Shown here: one piece after another, positions 27,319 through 35,675 of the stretch | Layout: every line of letters begins with the position of its first letter | How positions within the stretch are numbered: the first letter of the stretch is position 1 | NCBI RefSeq assembly: GCF_000177675.1 | Contig: NZ_ADGX01000026.1 | Location: forward strand, 1-64,000 | DNA: 64,000 nucleotides | Reading direction: 5' to 3' | DNA from: Parafrankia sp. EUN1f | GTDB taxonomy: Bacteria > Actinomycetota > Actinomycetes > Frankiales > Frankiaceae | Program-made: the position numbers and the translations under genes | Notes under the pieces: model-generated | Told to the model about the DNA's origin: nothing | Database searches by the model: none | Seen by the model: the letters and a program-made list of their open reading frames with translations, nothing else

Positions 27319-28842
27319 ATGGCCGACAACGCGATGATTGCTGCCCAGGTCGCGACGCTCGTCCGCGATCAGGGAGTCGTGGACCGGCTGACCATCACCG
27401 GTCCCGTGGATGTCCTGCCGAGTCTGCACCGGGTGACGGAGCTGGCCACGGCGAGCGTCGCCGCCGCGGCCGTGGGCGCCGGCCGGTTACTCGTCGCGCG
27501 GAATTCCGGCGCCGGTGGCATCGGTGGTTCCGACGGTTCCGATAGTTCCAATGGTTTCGGCGATTCCGCTGGTTCCGCTGGTTCCGCCGCGTGCTGGCCG
27601 GATGCGGGTGTGGGTGTGGGTGTGGATGCGACGGGCCAACCGGAGATCGAGATCGATACCCGGCATGCCTGCGCGGCGTTCCGCAGCGAACGGTATCTGC
27701 GGGTCGATGGCCGGCCCATGCCGACGCCCTGGGACCCGATCTCCGGCTACTACCGCACCGCCGACGACCGGTGGATCGAGCTGCACTGCAACTTCCCGCA
27801 TCATCGGGCCGGGATCCTGGAGCTGCTCGACGTGTCGAACGACCGGGCCGAGGTCGAACGGGCGGTCGCGCGCTTCGAGGCCGAGTCGCTCGAGCTGGAG
27901 CTGCAGGCGATGGGCATGTGCGCCACGATGGCGCGCGACGAGGACGAGTGGTCGTCCCACCGGCAGGCGAAGGCGCTGGCAGAGCTGCCCGTCCTGGAGA
28001 TCGAGCAGTTCGGGGAGGCCGCGCCGACCCGGCTTCGACCGGCCGACCTGCCGGCCGAGGGCATCCGCGTGCTGGACCTGAGCCGGGTCGTCGCCGGGCC
28101 GGTCTGTGGCCGGACCCTCGCCGGCTACGGCGCGGAGGTGCTGCGGGTCGGCGCCGCGCATCTGCCCGAGGAGCGGTCACTGCTCATCGACACCGGCTTC
28201 GGGAAGCGGAACACGTTCCTCAACCTGCGGGTCGCCGCGGACGCACGCCGGCTGCGGGAGCTGATCTCGACCGTCGACGTCGTCATCCAGGCCTACCGCC
28301 CGCGTGCGCTGGACCGCCTGGGTTTCGGCCCGGACGCGTTGGCCCGCCTGCGGCCCGGAGTCGTGGTCGCGACGATCAGCGCCTACGGCCGTACCGGCCC
28401 GTGGAGCGGCCTGCGTGGCTTCGACAGCCTCGTCCAGACCGCTTCGGGCATCGCGATGGCGGAGGGCCGGGCTGGTGGCGACGACGGCCCGCGGCTCCTG
28501 CCCGCCCAGGTCCTCGACCACGCGGCCGGTTATCTCGCCGCCTACGGCGTCCTGGCCGCCCTGGCCCGGCGCGGCGAGGAGGGCGGGAGCTGGCAGGTCC
28601 GGACGTCGCTCGCCCAGGCGGGGCGGTGGCTGCGGGAGCTGGGCCACCGCGACACGTTCGCGTTGCCGGACCAGACCAGAGCCGATGCGGAGGGCTTCTG
28701 CCGGCGGCTCCGCAGCGAGTTCGGTGAGGTCTCCTACGTCGCGCCCCCGGGAACGGTCGGCGGCCGGGCGCCGGGCTGGACGATGGCGCCAGCCTCGCTG
28801 GGCACCAGCCCGCCCGGCTGGGAGCCCCGGGATGAGGCCTAG
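27319..28842 (+). CDS. Family III CoA-transferase (CaiB/BaiF type)
   Basis: 507 residues. The C-terminal half carries the family core: GIRVLDLSRVVAGPVCGRTLAGYGAEVLRV (N-terminal CoA-transferase motif with the Asp-rich DLSRVVAGP), LNLRVAADARRLRELISTVDVVIQAYRP and VVATISAYGRTGPWSG, then SGIAMAE. The first 200 residues resemble the second-half fragment seen in two-domain members, interrupted by a Gly/Ser stretch (GGIGGSDGSDSSNGFGDSAGSAGS). It moves CoA between carboxylic acids. The usual catalytic Asp of the AEG-D loop is not obvious by eye, so activity is likely but not proven. Stands alone. Confidence 0.88.
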   Translation: MADNAMIAAQVATLVRDQGVVDRLTITGPVDVLPSLHRVTELATASVAAAAVGAGRLLVARNSGAGGIGGSDGSDSSNGFGDSAGSAGSAACWPDAGVGVGVDATGQPEIEIDTRHACAAFRSERYLRVDGRPMPTPWDPISGYYRTADDRWIELHCNFPHHRAGILELLDVSNDRAEVERAVARFEAESLELELQAMGMCATMARDEDEWSSHRQAKALAELPVLEIEQFGEAAPTRLRPADLPAEGIRVLDLSRVVAGPVCGRTLAGYGAEVLRVGAAHLPEERSLLIDTGFGKRNTFLNLRVAADARRLRELISTVDVVIQAYRPRALDRLGFGPDALARLRPGVVVATISAYGRTGPWSGLRGFDSLVQTASGIAMAEGRAGGDDGPRLLPAQVLDHAAGYLAAYGVLAALARRGEEGGSWQVRTSLAQAGRWLRELGHRDTFALPDQTRADAEGFCRRLRSEFGEVSYVAPPGTVGGRAPGWTMAPASLGTSPPGWEPRDEA

Positions 28843-28880
28843 CGTCCCGCCGCCCACGCCCCTGCCCGCGGCCCGGCCTC

Positions 28881-28986
28881 GGTGTTGCTCGGTAGCAGCG
28901 GCAGCTCGTAGCCACAGCGCGAAGATCTGAGGATTCTGGTCGTTCCAGCAACCACGGTCCTCGGATCTTGCTCGGCAGCAGCCCGC
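28881..28986. repeat. Family A palindromic repeat, copy 3
   Basis: GAAGATCTGAGGATTCTGGT then CGTT, CCAG, CAACC.CGGTCCTCGGATCTTG, bounded by GCTCGGTAGCAGCGGC at the left and GCTCGGCAGCAGC at the right. It matches copy 1 over about 100 bp. It lies in the 368-bp gap 28843-29210; the remainder of that gap has GCCAGGAGC/GGGACACG direct repeats (29040-29110) and nothing else. Confidence 0.75.
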
Positions 28987-29210
28987 ATTGCCGCTTCCCG
29001 GGATTTCGCCCGGGGCCCGGTGACGGCTGACGGATGACCGGCCAGGAGCCCGGAGCCCGGGACACGCCAGGAGCCAGGAGCCAGGAGCACGGGACACGGG
29101 ACACGGTGACCGCCTGAACGGGCCGGGTTGTCTCGTCCACAGGCCTGTCGTCGCGTAGGACTGGGTTTTGCGACTTCGTGGTGTGGCGCGAACCGGAGGC
29201 GACGCAGAAC

Positions 29211-30383
29211 ATGATCAGGCGACCGGCCATGGGCGCGATCGCGCTCGCCGTCGTGACGGCGGTGACCGTGGCGGCATGTGGGCTCGGTCGGGAGGACTCG
29301 CCCGGCGACGGCAGGAAGACCATCACCATCGGCTTTCAGGGCATGCTGTCCGGCGACGACCGCAAGCTCGGCGTCAACGCCCTCTACGGGGTGCGGACGG
29401 CGGTCGCGGAGGTGAACGCCGATGCCAGCGTCCCGTTCCGGCTGAAGCTCGTGGAGGTCGATGACGGTGGCTCGCCCGACCGGGCGCCGGGTGCGGCGCG
29501 CGGCCTCGTCCGGGACTCCGGCGTGGTGGCGGTGATCGGGCCGCTGCTGACGGACACCGCCGAGGTCAGCGAGCCGCTCTACAGCGAGGCCGGCCTGCTC
29601 TCGGTGAGCCCGTCCGCGACCGGTCCGGCCCTGACCGATCTGGGCTTCACCACCTTCTACCGGGCGATCGCCCCGGACACCGTGCAGGGGCGGGCGGCCG
29701 CGGACTACATCTCCACGGTCCTCGAGGCGAAGAAGGTGTACTCGATCGACGACCGCGGTGACTACGGCATCGGGCTGTCCACGGCGCTGGAGGCCGAGCT
29801 GACATCCGACGGGGTCGATGTCACGCACGACGGGATCGACCCGGCCAGGGACTACACCACCCGGGCCGAGCGGATCATCGCCGAGGCGCCGGACGTGGTC
29901 TACTATGCCGGCTACTACACGGACCTCGCCCGGCTCGCCGAAGCGTTGCGGGACAAGGGCTTCGCCGGCACAGTGATGTCGGGTGACGGTTCGTGGGACC
30001 AGCGGTACGTCACCCGGGCCGGCGCCGACGTCGCCGAGGGAACGTTCTTCTCCTGCGCCTGTGCGGACGTCCACGAGGACGCGAACGCGGCGGACTTCGT
30101 CGCCTCCTTCGAGACGGCCAACGGCGGGGCGCAGCCCGGGGTCTACTCGGGTGAGGCGTACGACGCCACCAGGGCCCTGGTACGCGCGCTGCGGGCCGTC
30201 GGCCCCGACGGGGACCGCCAGGCGGTCGCCCGTGCCTTCGCGGACGTCAGCTGGAAGGGCGTCACCCGGGACGTCTCGTTCGAGGAGACCGGCGAGCTCA
30301 AGGTGCCCACCGTCTACCTGTACAAGGTCGAGGACGGCGAGATCGTGAGCCTCGGGAAGATCGCGGACCTGCTCCGATCCTGA
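29211..30383 (+). CDS. Solute-binding lipoprotein, branched-chain amino acid type
   Basis: 390 residues from the ATG at 29211 (GGAGG at 11 nt). Signal peptide MIRRPAMGAIALAVVTAVTV with lipobox VAAC predicts a membrane lipoprotein. The mature part is a type I periplasmic-binding fold (Peripla_BP_6): ITIGFQGMLSGDDRKLGVNALYGVRTAVAEVN, VVAVIGPLLTDTAEVSEPLY, FYRAIAPDTVQGRAAADYI, YYAGYYTDLARLAEALRDKGF. LivJ-type proteins bind amino acids or small carboxylates outside the membrane. No permease or ATPase genes are adjacent, so it is an orphan receptor, possibly a sensor input. Confidence 0.93.
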   Translation: MIRRPAMGAIALAVVTAVTVAACGLGREDSPGDGRKTITIGFQGMLSGDDRKLGVNALYGVRTAVAEVNADASVPFRLKLVEVDDGGSPDRAPGAARGLVRDSGVVAVIGPLLTDTAEVSEPLYSEAGLLSVSPSATGPALTDLGFTTFYRAIAPDTVQGRAAADYISTVLEAKKVYSIDDRGDYGIGLSTALEAELTSDGVDVTHDGIDPARDYTTRAERIIAEAPDVVYYAGYYTDLARLAEALRDKGFAGTVMSGDGSWDQRYVTRAGADVAEGTFFSCACADVHEDANAADFVASFETANGGAQPGVYSGEAYDATRALVRALRAVGPDGDRQAVARAFADVSWKGVTRDVSFEETGELKVPTVYLYKVEDGEIVSLGKIADLLRS

Positions 30384-30481
30384 TGCCCCGGGGAGGCTGT
30401 CGGGATGTCTCCGGCACCGATGGGGTGTCGTCCCTGCGTGGCGTGGGCGGTCGATCGGCCGGACTGTGCCGGATTCGGCGT

Positions 30482-30503
30482 AAGGTTGAGCACGCTGAAC
30501 CTT
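30482..30503. promoter_or_regulatory. Inverted repeat upstream of an SDR gene
   Basis: AAGGTTGAGC (30482-30491), AC, GCTGAACCTT (30494-30503): 9 of 10 pairs. It is about 30 bp before the SDR start and fits an operator for a dimeric repressor. A direct copy of CGTAAGG lies on each side. Confidence 0.45.
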
Positions 30504-30531
30504 CCACTAACGTAAGGGTTGTTTGCCTGTC

Positions 30532-31302
30532 ATGGTGCGGTCGCCGACCATCGGTGACACGCCGTCCCCGCGCCGTCTGGCGGACCGGGCGGCGGTGGTG
30601 ACCGGTGCTTCCAGCGGAATCGGCTATGCGGTGGCGCTCGATCTCGCCGCCGCCGGGGCGGCGGTCCTGGCGACCGGGCGGGACGACGCCGCGTTGTCCC
30701 GCCTCGCCGCCGAGGCTGCTCGCCACGAGCTCGACGTGCGCGTCTTCGCCACCGAGATCACCGACCCCGCCGGTCGGGAGCGGCTGGTCGAAACCGCGCG
30801 GGACATGCTGGGCGACGTCTCCGTGCTCGTTCATTCAGCCGGCGTCTACCACAGCGGCCCGATGAGCATCGCGAGCCTCGCGGATCTCGACGATCAGTAC
30901 GCCGTCAACCTGCGGGCGCCCTACGCGCTGACGCAGCTGCTTCTGCCCGATCTCACCCGGACGCTGGGCGACATCATCTTCGTGAACTCCACCCAGGGGC
31001 TGGCGGCGGGGCCGACGGTCGGTCAGTACGCGGCGACGAAACACGCGCTGCGCGCGATCGCGGACAGCCTGCGTGCCGAGCTCGGGCCGAAGGGGCCACG
31101 GGTGTGCACGATCCTGCCAGGGCGGACGGCCACCGCGATGCAGCGGAGGATCTTCGAGACGGAGGGTCGGGACTGGGATCCCGACGCCCTCATGCAGCCC
31201 GAGGACGTGGCGGCGATGGTGCATTCCGTGGTCGAGCTGCCGCGCCGGGTCGAGGTGACCGACATCGTGATGCGGCCGACGCAGAAGGTCGCGGCGATGT
31301 AA
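30532..31302 (+). CDS. Short-chain dehydrogenase/reductase
   Basis: 256 residues from the ATG at 30532; a TTG at 30523 with AAGGG at 4 nt is an alternative. Rossmann glycine motif VVTGASSGIGYAVAL, VLVHSAGVYH (NNAG equivalent with HSAG), catalytic Ser in FVNSTQG and YAATK catalytic Tyr-Lys. The HSAG variant is unusual but tolerated. NAD(P)-dependent oxidoreductase of unknown substrate; cytosolic. No close metabolic partner in sequence. Confidence 0.92.
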   Translation: MVRSPTIGDTPSPRRLADRAAVVTGASSGIGYAVALDLAAAGAAVLATGRDDAALSRLAAEAARHELDVRVFATEITDPAGRERLVETARDMLGDVSVLVHSAGVYHSGPMSIASLADLDDQYAVNLRAPYALTQLLLPDLTRTLGDIIFVNSTQGLAAGPTVGQYAATKHALRAIADSLRAELGPKGPRVCTILPGRTATAMQRRIFETEGRDWDPDALMQPEDVAAMVHSVVELPRRVEVTDIVMRPTQKVAAM

Positions 31303-31427
31303 CGAAACGACATCCGGATTTCCGGGCGTGCAATTGACGGTGAACATGAAATGGTCCGGCGGCTGTGCCCCGGGCCGGCAGTGAGAATCGAGCTCTGATC
31401 CGACCTCCAACAGGAGCCCCGGCGAGA

Positions 31428-31487
31428 CCTTTCCATCTCACGGTGCATGGTCAGTGACGCCGGGGGTCCGAGCCGACGATGGAAAGG
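31428..31487 (+). promoter_or_regulatory. Family B conserved hairpin, copy 1, in the lipase leader
   Basis: 60 nt. Outer stem CCTTTCCATC / GATGGAAAGG, with conserved inner TCACGGTGC, GGTCAG and CCGAGCCGAC. The 3' stem strand contains GGAAAGG, which is the Shine-Dalgarno of the lipase GTG at 31493. Folding would hide it. Two other copies (38451, 45281) share the interior but differ by compensating changes in the stem. Confidence 0.7.
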
Positions 31488-31492
31488 GCTCA

Positions 31493-32164
31493 GTGTTCAG
31501 AGCAGCCAGAATTCTTGGTGCCCTCGCCGTCGCGTTCACCGCATTGCTGGGTACCAGCACCTCGGCGTCCGCGGCGACCCACGACCCGGTAATTTTCGTC
31601 TACGGTTTCAACGGCTCGACGTCCACCTGGACCGACATGGTCGCCGACTTCCAGGCCCACGGCTACTCCGTGTCCGAACTGACCATCTTCACCTACACCT
31701 CGACCCAGTCGAACGTGACCACGGCGAACCAGCTGGCCAGTAAGGTCGCCGCGGTGCGGTCCGCCACCGGCGCGGCCAAGGTCGACCTGGTCACCCACTC
31801 GATGGGCGCGCTGTCCTCCCGCTACTTCCTGAAGAACCTGGGCGGGACGTCCGTCGTCGACGACTGGGTTTCGCTCGGTGGCCCGAATCACGGCACCACC
31901 ACCGCCTCCCTGTGTAGCTGGCTGTTCACGGCCTGCTCGGACATGGTCCCCGGATCCTCTTTCCTGAACGCGCTCAACGCCACCGACGAGACGCCGGGTT
32001 CGGTCAACTACGGCACCTGGTGGTCGTCGTGCGACGACACCATCAATCCCGATTCGAGTGTTGCGCTGAACGGCGCGACCAATACCGCCGCCGGCTGCCT
32101 GGGCCATTCCGAGCTGCATGACGACGACACCGTGGCCGCCGGAGTGCGCGCGTTCATCGGCTGA
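31493..32164 (+). CDS. Secreted lipase / esterase, alpha/beta hydrolase
   Basis: 223 residues from the GTG at 31493, with GGAAAGGG 5 nt upstream; the longer open frame overlaps the leader hairpin. Signal peptide VFRAARILGALAVAFTALLGTSTSASA, likely cut after ASA. The mature enzyme looks like the small Bacillus LipA / actinobacterial lipase family: VIFVYGFNGSTSTW, VDLVTHSMGALSSRYFL (nucleophile Ser in THSMG), SLGGPNHGT, an acid in DDTINPDSS and His in LGHSELHDD. Four Cys (CSWLFTAC, SSCDD, AAGC) could form disulfides. It acts outside the cell on esters or triacylglycerols. Confidence 0.92.
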   Translation: MFRAARILGALAVAFTALLGTSTSASAATHDPVIFVYGFNGSTSTWTDMVADFQAHGYSVSELTIFTYTSTQSNVTTANQLASKVAAVRSATGAAKVDLVTHSMGALSSRYFLKNLGGTSVVDDWVSLGGPNHGTTTASLCSWLFTACSDMVPGSSFLNALNATDETPGSVNYGTWWSSCDDTINPDSSVALNGATNTAAGCLGHSELHDDDTVAAGVRAFIG

Positions 32165-32268
32165 GCCCGAGGGCCCAGCGAATGCCGGACGCGTTGCCGC
32201 ACCGGCGTCGCGACGAGGCGACGTCGGTGACGGAACGTGATCGAGGCTGGTGCTGGATGCCCGCCCCG

Positions 32269-32321
32269 GTGCCGTGGCCGGCAGGTGTTACCCCTATCTG
32301 GGATCCTGCCGGTCACGGCAC
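32269..32321. terminator. Strong hairpin downstream of the lipase gene
   Basis: GTGCCGTGGCCGGCAG (32269-32284) pairs with CTGCCGGTCACGGCAC (32306-32321), 15 of 16 positions, around a 21-nt loop that itself can form CCC/GGG; TGTTTCC follows. It lies 105 bp after the lipase stop. The rest of the 340-bp gap to 32505 shows nothing else. Confidence 0.65.
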
Positions 32322-32504
32322 TGTTTCCCGGCCCGCGGCGGCTGCATCGTCCCCCTGCTCCGGTACCTTGGCTTCCGTCGGAAGCGCCCCAGTCCGTCCA
32401 ATCCCTTCCGTTTCGTCACTGTTTGTCGCTGTTTGGCGGTCGAGACCGTTCGGCCGTCGGCGGGCTGTCCGGCGCTCCGTCACCGACCTGAGGAGCTTGG
32501 CGAC

Positions 32505-33299
32505 GTGACCGATTTCCGCGGCCGAACCGCGCTGGTGACGGGTGCTTCTTCGGGGATCGGCGCCGCCCTGGCCGAAGCGTTGGCCGGGCGCGGGGCCGAT
32601 CTCGTCCTCACCGCGCCGCACCAGACGCGCCTGCGGGCCGTCGCGGACAGAATTCAACTCCTGCACGGCGTGGACGTCGCCGTGATCCCGGCGGATCTCT
32701 CCGAGGAGCGCGGCCCGGACGACCTGGTCGAACGGGCGCTGGCCGACGGCCACGAAATCGATGTGCTCATCAACAACGCCGGCTTCGGAACACGTGGCCG
32801 GTATGACGAGCTGGCCGCCGAACGAGACCACCGCGAGGTCATGCTCAACGCCGTCGCGGTCGAGCGGCTGACCCACCTGCTGTTGCCCGCCATGGTCGAA
32901 CGCGGACGCGGGACGCTGATCAACGTCTCGTCGACGTCGGGTTTCCAGGCGGTCCCCTACATGGCTGTCTACGGCGCGTCGAAGGCCTTCGTGTTGTCCT
33001 TCTCGATCGCGCTGTGGGCCGAGTACCGGTCCCGCGGTATCCAGGTGCTCGCGCTGTGCCCCGGGCCGACCGACACCAGCTTCTTCGACGCCCTCGGGTC
33101 GACGATGAGCGCGGGCGGTCGGCTGCGCACCACCGAGGAGGTTGTGACCAGCGCCTTCCGGGCGTTGGACCGCGGCCAGCCCTACGTGATCGACGGTCGG
33201 CTCAACTACCTGACCTCGAACGCGTCCCGCCTGCTGCGCCGCGGGTTCGTCGCGGGGATCACCGCGCGGGTCCTCGGCCCGCAGACCGGCCACGCCTGA
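32505..33299 (+). CDS. Short-chain dehydrogenase (SDR)
   Basis: 264 residues from the GTG at 32505 (GAGGAG at 9 nt); the open frame upstream is not protein-like. ALVTGASSGIGAALAEAL, VLINNAGFGTRGRY, INVSSTSGF and YGASKAFVLSFS give the cofactor and catalytic motifs. The end (YVIDGRLNYLTSNASRLLRRGFVAGITARVL) is typical of the DltE/YqjQ-like SDRs that act on lipid-like ketones. Substrate unknown; cytosolic or membrane-associated. Confidence 0.93.
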   Translation: MTDFRGRTALVTGASSGIGAALAEALAGRGADLVLTAPHQTRLRAVADRIQLLHGVDVAVIPADLSEERGPDDLVERALADGHEIDVLINNAGFGTRGRYDELAAERDHREVMLNAVAVERLTHLLLPAMVERGRGTLINVSSTSGFQAVPYMAVYGASKAFVLSFSIALWAEYRSRGIQVLALCPGPTDTSFFDALGSTMSAGGRLRTTEEVVTSAFRALDRGQPYVIDGRLNYLTSNASRLLRRGFVAGITARVLGPQTGHA

Positions 33300-33368
33300 C
33301 CGCGGCACGCCTGACCGCGGCACATCTGACCGCGGCACGCCTGACCGCGGCACATCTGACCGCGGCAT
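33291..33368. repeat. 15-bp tandem repeat at the end of the SDR gene
   Basis: Unit CGCGGCACGCCTGAC alternates with CGCGGCACATCTGAC; four full copies from 33301 to 33360 and partial copies on both sides, one including the SDR stop codon. It looks like replication slippage that duplicated the gene end. Confidence 0.8.
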
Positions 33369-33438
33369 GCCGACGCCGCCGTCTGTCCAGCGTCAAAGTG
33401 CTCTGGACAGACGGCGCGGCGGCGAGAGGATGGCAGGC

Positions 33439-35322
33439 ATGGGCGAATACCGGCGCGTGTACGAGGACTCACAGGCCGACCCCGAGGGCTTCTGGGGCGC
33501 CGCGGCGGAGGCCGTCACCTGGACCCGCCCGCCGGTCCGGGTCCTCGACGCCGGCAACCCGCCCTTCTACCGCTGGTTTCCCGATGCCGAGCTGAACACC
33601 AGCGTGAACGCCCTGGACCGGCACGTCGACGCCGGCCGTGGGGACGCCACCGCGCTGGTCTACGACTCGCCCGTGGCGGGCACCACCCGCCGCCTCACCT
33701 TCGCCCAGCTCACCGACGAGGTGGCCCGGGCCGCCGGCGCGCTCGCGTCGCTCGGGGTCGGGCGCGGTGACCGGGTCATCATCTACCTGCCCATGATCCC
33801 CGAGGCGGTCGTGGCGATGCTGGCCTGTGCCCGGCTCGGCGCGGTCCACTCTGTGGTCTTCGGCGGCTTCGCCGCCCCGGAGCTCGCGGCCCGTATCGAC
33901 GACGCCCGCCCGGTGGTGATCGTCAGCGCGTCCTGCGGCATCGAGCCGACGCGGCTGGTGCCCTACAAGCCGATGCTGGACGAGGCCATCGCCCTGGCCG
34001 CCCACAAGCCGGCGGCCTGCGTCATCGTCCAACGTGAACAGCAGCGCTGCGAGCTGCTCGCCGGGCGGGACCACGACTGGGAGCCGCTCGTCGCCTCGGC
34101 GCCGCCGCACCCGGCGGTCCCGGTCGCGGCGACGGACCCGCTGTACATCCTCTACACGTCCGGGACGACCGGGCGTCCGAAGGGGATCGTGCGGGACAAC
34201 GGCGGCCACGCGGTCGCGATGGCCTGGTCGATGCGCAACGTGTACGGCATCGGGCCGGGCGACGTGATGTGGGCCGCCTCCGACATCGGGTGGGCGGTCG
34301 GCCACTCGTACACGGTCTACGCGCCGCTGATCGCCGGCGCGGCGACCGTCCTGTACGAGGGGAAGCCGGTGGGCACCCCCGACGCGGGGGCCTTCTGGCG
34401 GGTGATCGCGGAGCACGGGGTGAACATCCTGTTCACCGCGCCCACCGCGATCCGCGCGATCAAGAAGGAGGACCCGGCGGGCGCCCTGGTCGGCAGGTAC
34501 GACCTCACCTCGCTGCGGGCGCTCTTCCTCGCCGGTGAGCGACTGGACCCGGCGACGTTCGACTGGGCCACGGCGGCGCTCGGGCTCCCGGTGATCGACA
34601 ACTGGTGGCAGACCGAGACCGGCTGGGCCATCTGCTCCTCGCCGTTCGGGCTGGAGCGGATGCCGCTCAAGGCCGGGAGCCCGTCCGTTCCGATGCCGGG
34701 GTACGACGTCCGGGTGCTCGGCCCGGCGGGTGAGGAGGTCGCCGCCGGGGTCGAGGGCGCCATCTGCCTGCGGCTGCCGCTGCCGCCCGGCACCCTGCCC
34801 ACGCTGTGGGAGGACGACGACCGCTACGTCGCGTCGTATCTCTCGGCGTTCGCCGGCTACTACCTGACCGGCGACGGCGGCTTCGTGGACGACGACGGCT
34901 ACCTGTACGTCCTCGGGCGCACCGACGACGTGATCAACGTGGCCGGCCATCGGCTCTCCGCCGGTTCGATGGAGGCGGTGCTCGCCTCGCATCCGGCGGT
35001 GGCCGAATGCGCGGTCGTCGGCGTGGCGGACACCTTCAAGGGGCAGGTGCCGCGCGGGCTGGTGGTCATGAAGAGCGGCGTGCAGACCTCCTCGGCGGCG
35101 CTGGAGGCCGAGCTCGTGGCGCTGGTCCGCGCCGAGATCGGTCCGGTCGCCTCACTGCGGCGGGTGGACGTCGTCGCCGCGCTGCCCAAGACCCGGTCCG
35201 GCAAGATCCTGCGCCGGACCATGCGTGAGCTGGCGGACGGCCGCTCGCCGGCGGTTCCGTCCACCATCGAGGACGTGGCGGTCCTCGACGCGATCCGCCC
35301 GGTGCTGGCCCCTGACGCCTGA
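33439..35322 (+). CDS. prpE: Propionyl/acetyl-CoA synthetase, PrpE-like
   Basis: 627 residues from the ATG at 33439, with GAGAGG at 9 nt; ATG 33430 also fits. The ATP-binding loop YTSGTTGRPKGIVRDNGGHAVAMAWSM, with VRDNGG, is more like PrpE than Acs. Other motifs: SVVFGGFAAPELAARIDDA, WWQTETGWAI, GYYLTGDGGFVDDDGYLYVLGRTDDVINVAGHRLS and the acylatable Lys in KTRSGKILRRTMR. It activates short acids to acyl-CoA through an acyl-adenylate. The length (about 628) fits PrpE. Lys acetylation control is known in the family; no acetyltransferase is near. Confidence 0.88.
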   Translation: MGEYRRVYEDSQADPEGFWGAAAEAVTWTRPPVRVLDAGNPPFYRWFPDAELNTSVNALDRHVDAGRGDATALVYDSPVAGTTRRLTFAQLTDEVARAAGALASLGVGRGDRVIIYLPMIPEAVVAMLACARLGAVHSVVFGGFAAPELAARIDDARPVVIVSASCGIEPTRLVPYKPMLDEAIALAAHKPAACVIVQREQQRCELLAGRDHDWEPLVASAPPHPAVPVAATDPLYILYTSGTTGRPKGIVRDNGGHAVAMAWSMRNVYGIGPGDVMWAASDIGWAVGHSYTVYAPLIAGAATVLYEGKPVGTPDAGAFWRVIAEHGVNILFTAPTAIRAIKKEDPAGALVGRYDLTSLRALFLAGERLDPATFDWATAALGLPVIDNWWQTETGWAICSSPFGLERMPLKAGSPSVPMPGYDVRVLGPAGEEVAAGVEGAICLRLPLPPGTLPTLWEDDDRYVASYLSAFAGYYLTGDGGFVDDDGYLYVLGRTDDVINVAGHRLSAGSMEAVLASHPAVAECAVVGVADTFKGQVPRGLVVMKSGVQTSSAALEAELVALVRAEIGPVASLRRVDVVAALPKTRSGKILRRTMRELADGRSPAVPSTIEDVAVLDAIRPVLAPDA

Positions 35323-35478
35323 CCCCTGACGGTCTGACCTTGGAGTTGGCTCCGGCGCTGGTCCCGGGTCCTGAAGGGGAGCACCGGGCAATCACGAGAA
35401 ACGGACCCCGCACCGCCGCGCAGCGCCAGCAATCCGCGCCAACAGGTGTAAACAGGACGCAGAGTCGTTTGACAATTC

Positions 35479-35616
35479 GCAAGGAAGTGAGGATTTCGGT
35501 TGCTGAAGCAACCCTAACCCTCACTTCTTGCCAGGAAGCGGCTGCGGCAGCGGAGACCCGAGGCTTGGGATTCTGCGACGGGCTGCCAGAACGACCAAAA
35601 TCCTCGGCTCTTCGGC
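35479..35616. repeat. Composite Family A repeat, left copy (plus orientation)
   Basis: A full palindrome GCAAGGAAGTGAGGATTTCGG..CCCTCACTTCTTGC (35479-35531), a GC-rich spacer with GGGATTCTGCGACGGGCTGCC, then a half palindrome ACGACCAAAATCCTCGGCTC. The whole aligns end to end with the reverse complement of 36466-36598. A further half unit (ACGAAAATCCTCGACTCTTC) lies at about 35641-35665. This explains most of the 353-bp gap 35323-35675. Confidence 0.8.
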
Positions 35617-35675
35617 TCGCCCTACCGGGCCACCCTGCTCACGAAAATCCTCGACTCTTCGCGCGAAAGGCGCGG

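Noticed and set aside
31454-31492. Upstream ATG (31454) as the lipase start
   Set aside because: It lies inside the conserved hairpin and adds polar residues before the signal peptide; the GTG at 31493 has a well-spaced GGAAAGG.
32250-32504. Extended N-terminus of the SDR at 32505
   Set aside because: The added 85 residues include the strong hairpin 32269-32321 and no protein-like pattern; GAGGAG precedes the GTG at 32505.
18901-33368. Short tandem repeats at 18.9, 33.3 and 42.95 kb as possible CRISPR arrays
   Set aside because: Units of 15-21 bp are directly adjacent with no unique spacers, and no cas gene is near.
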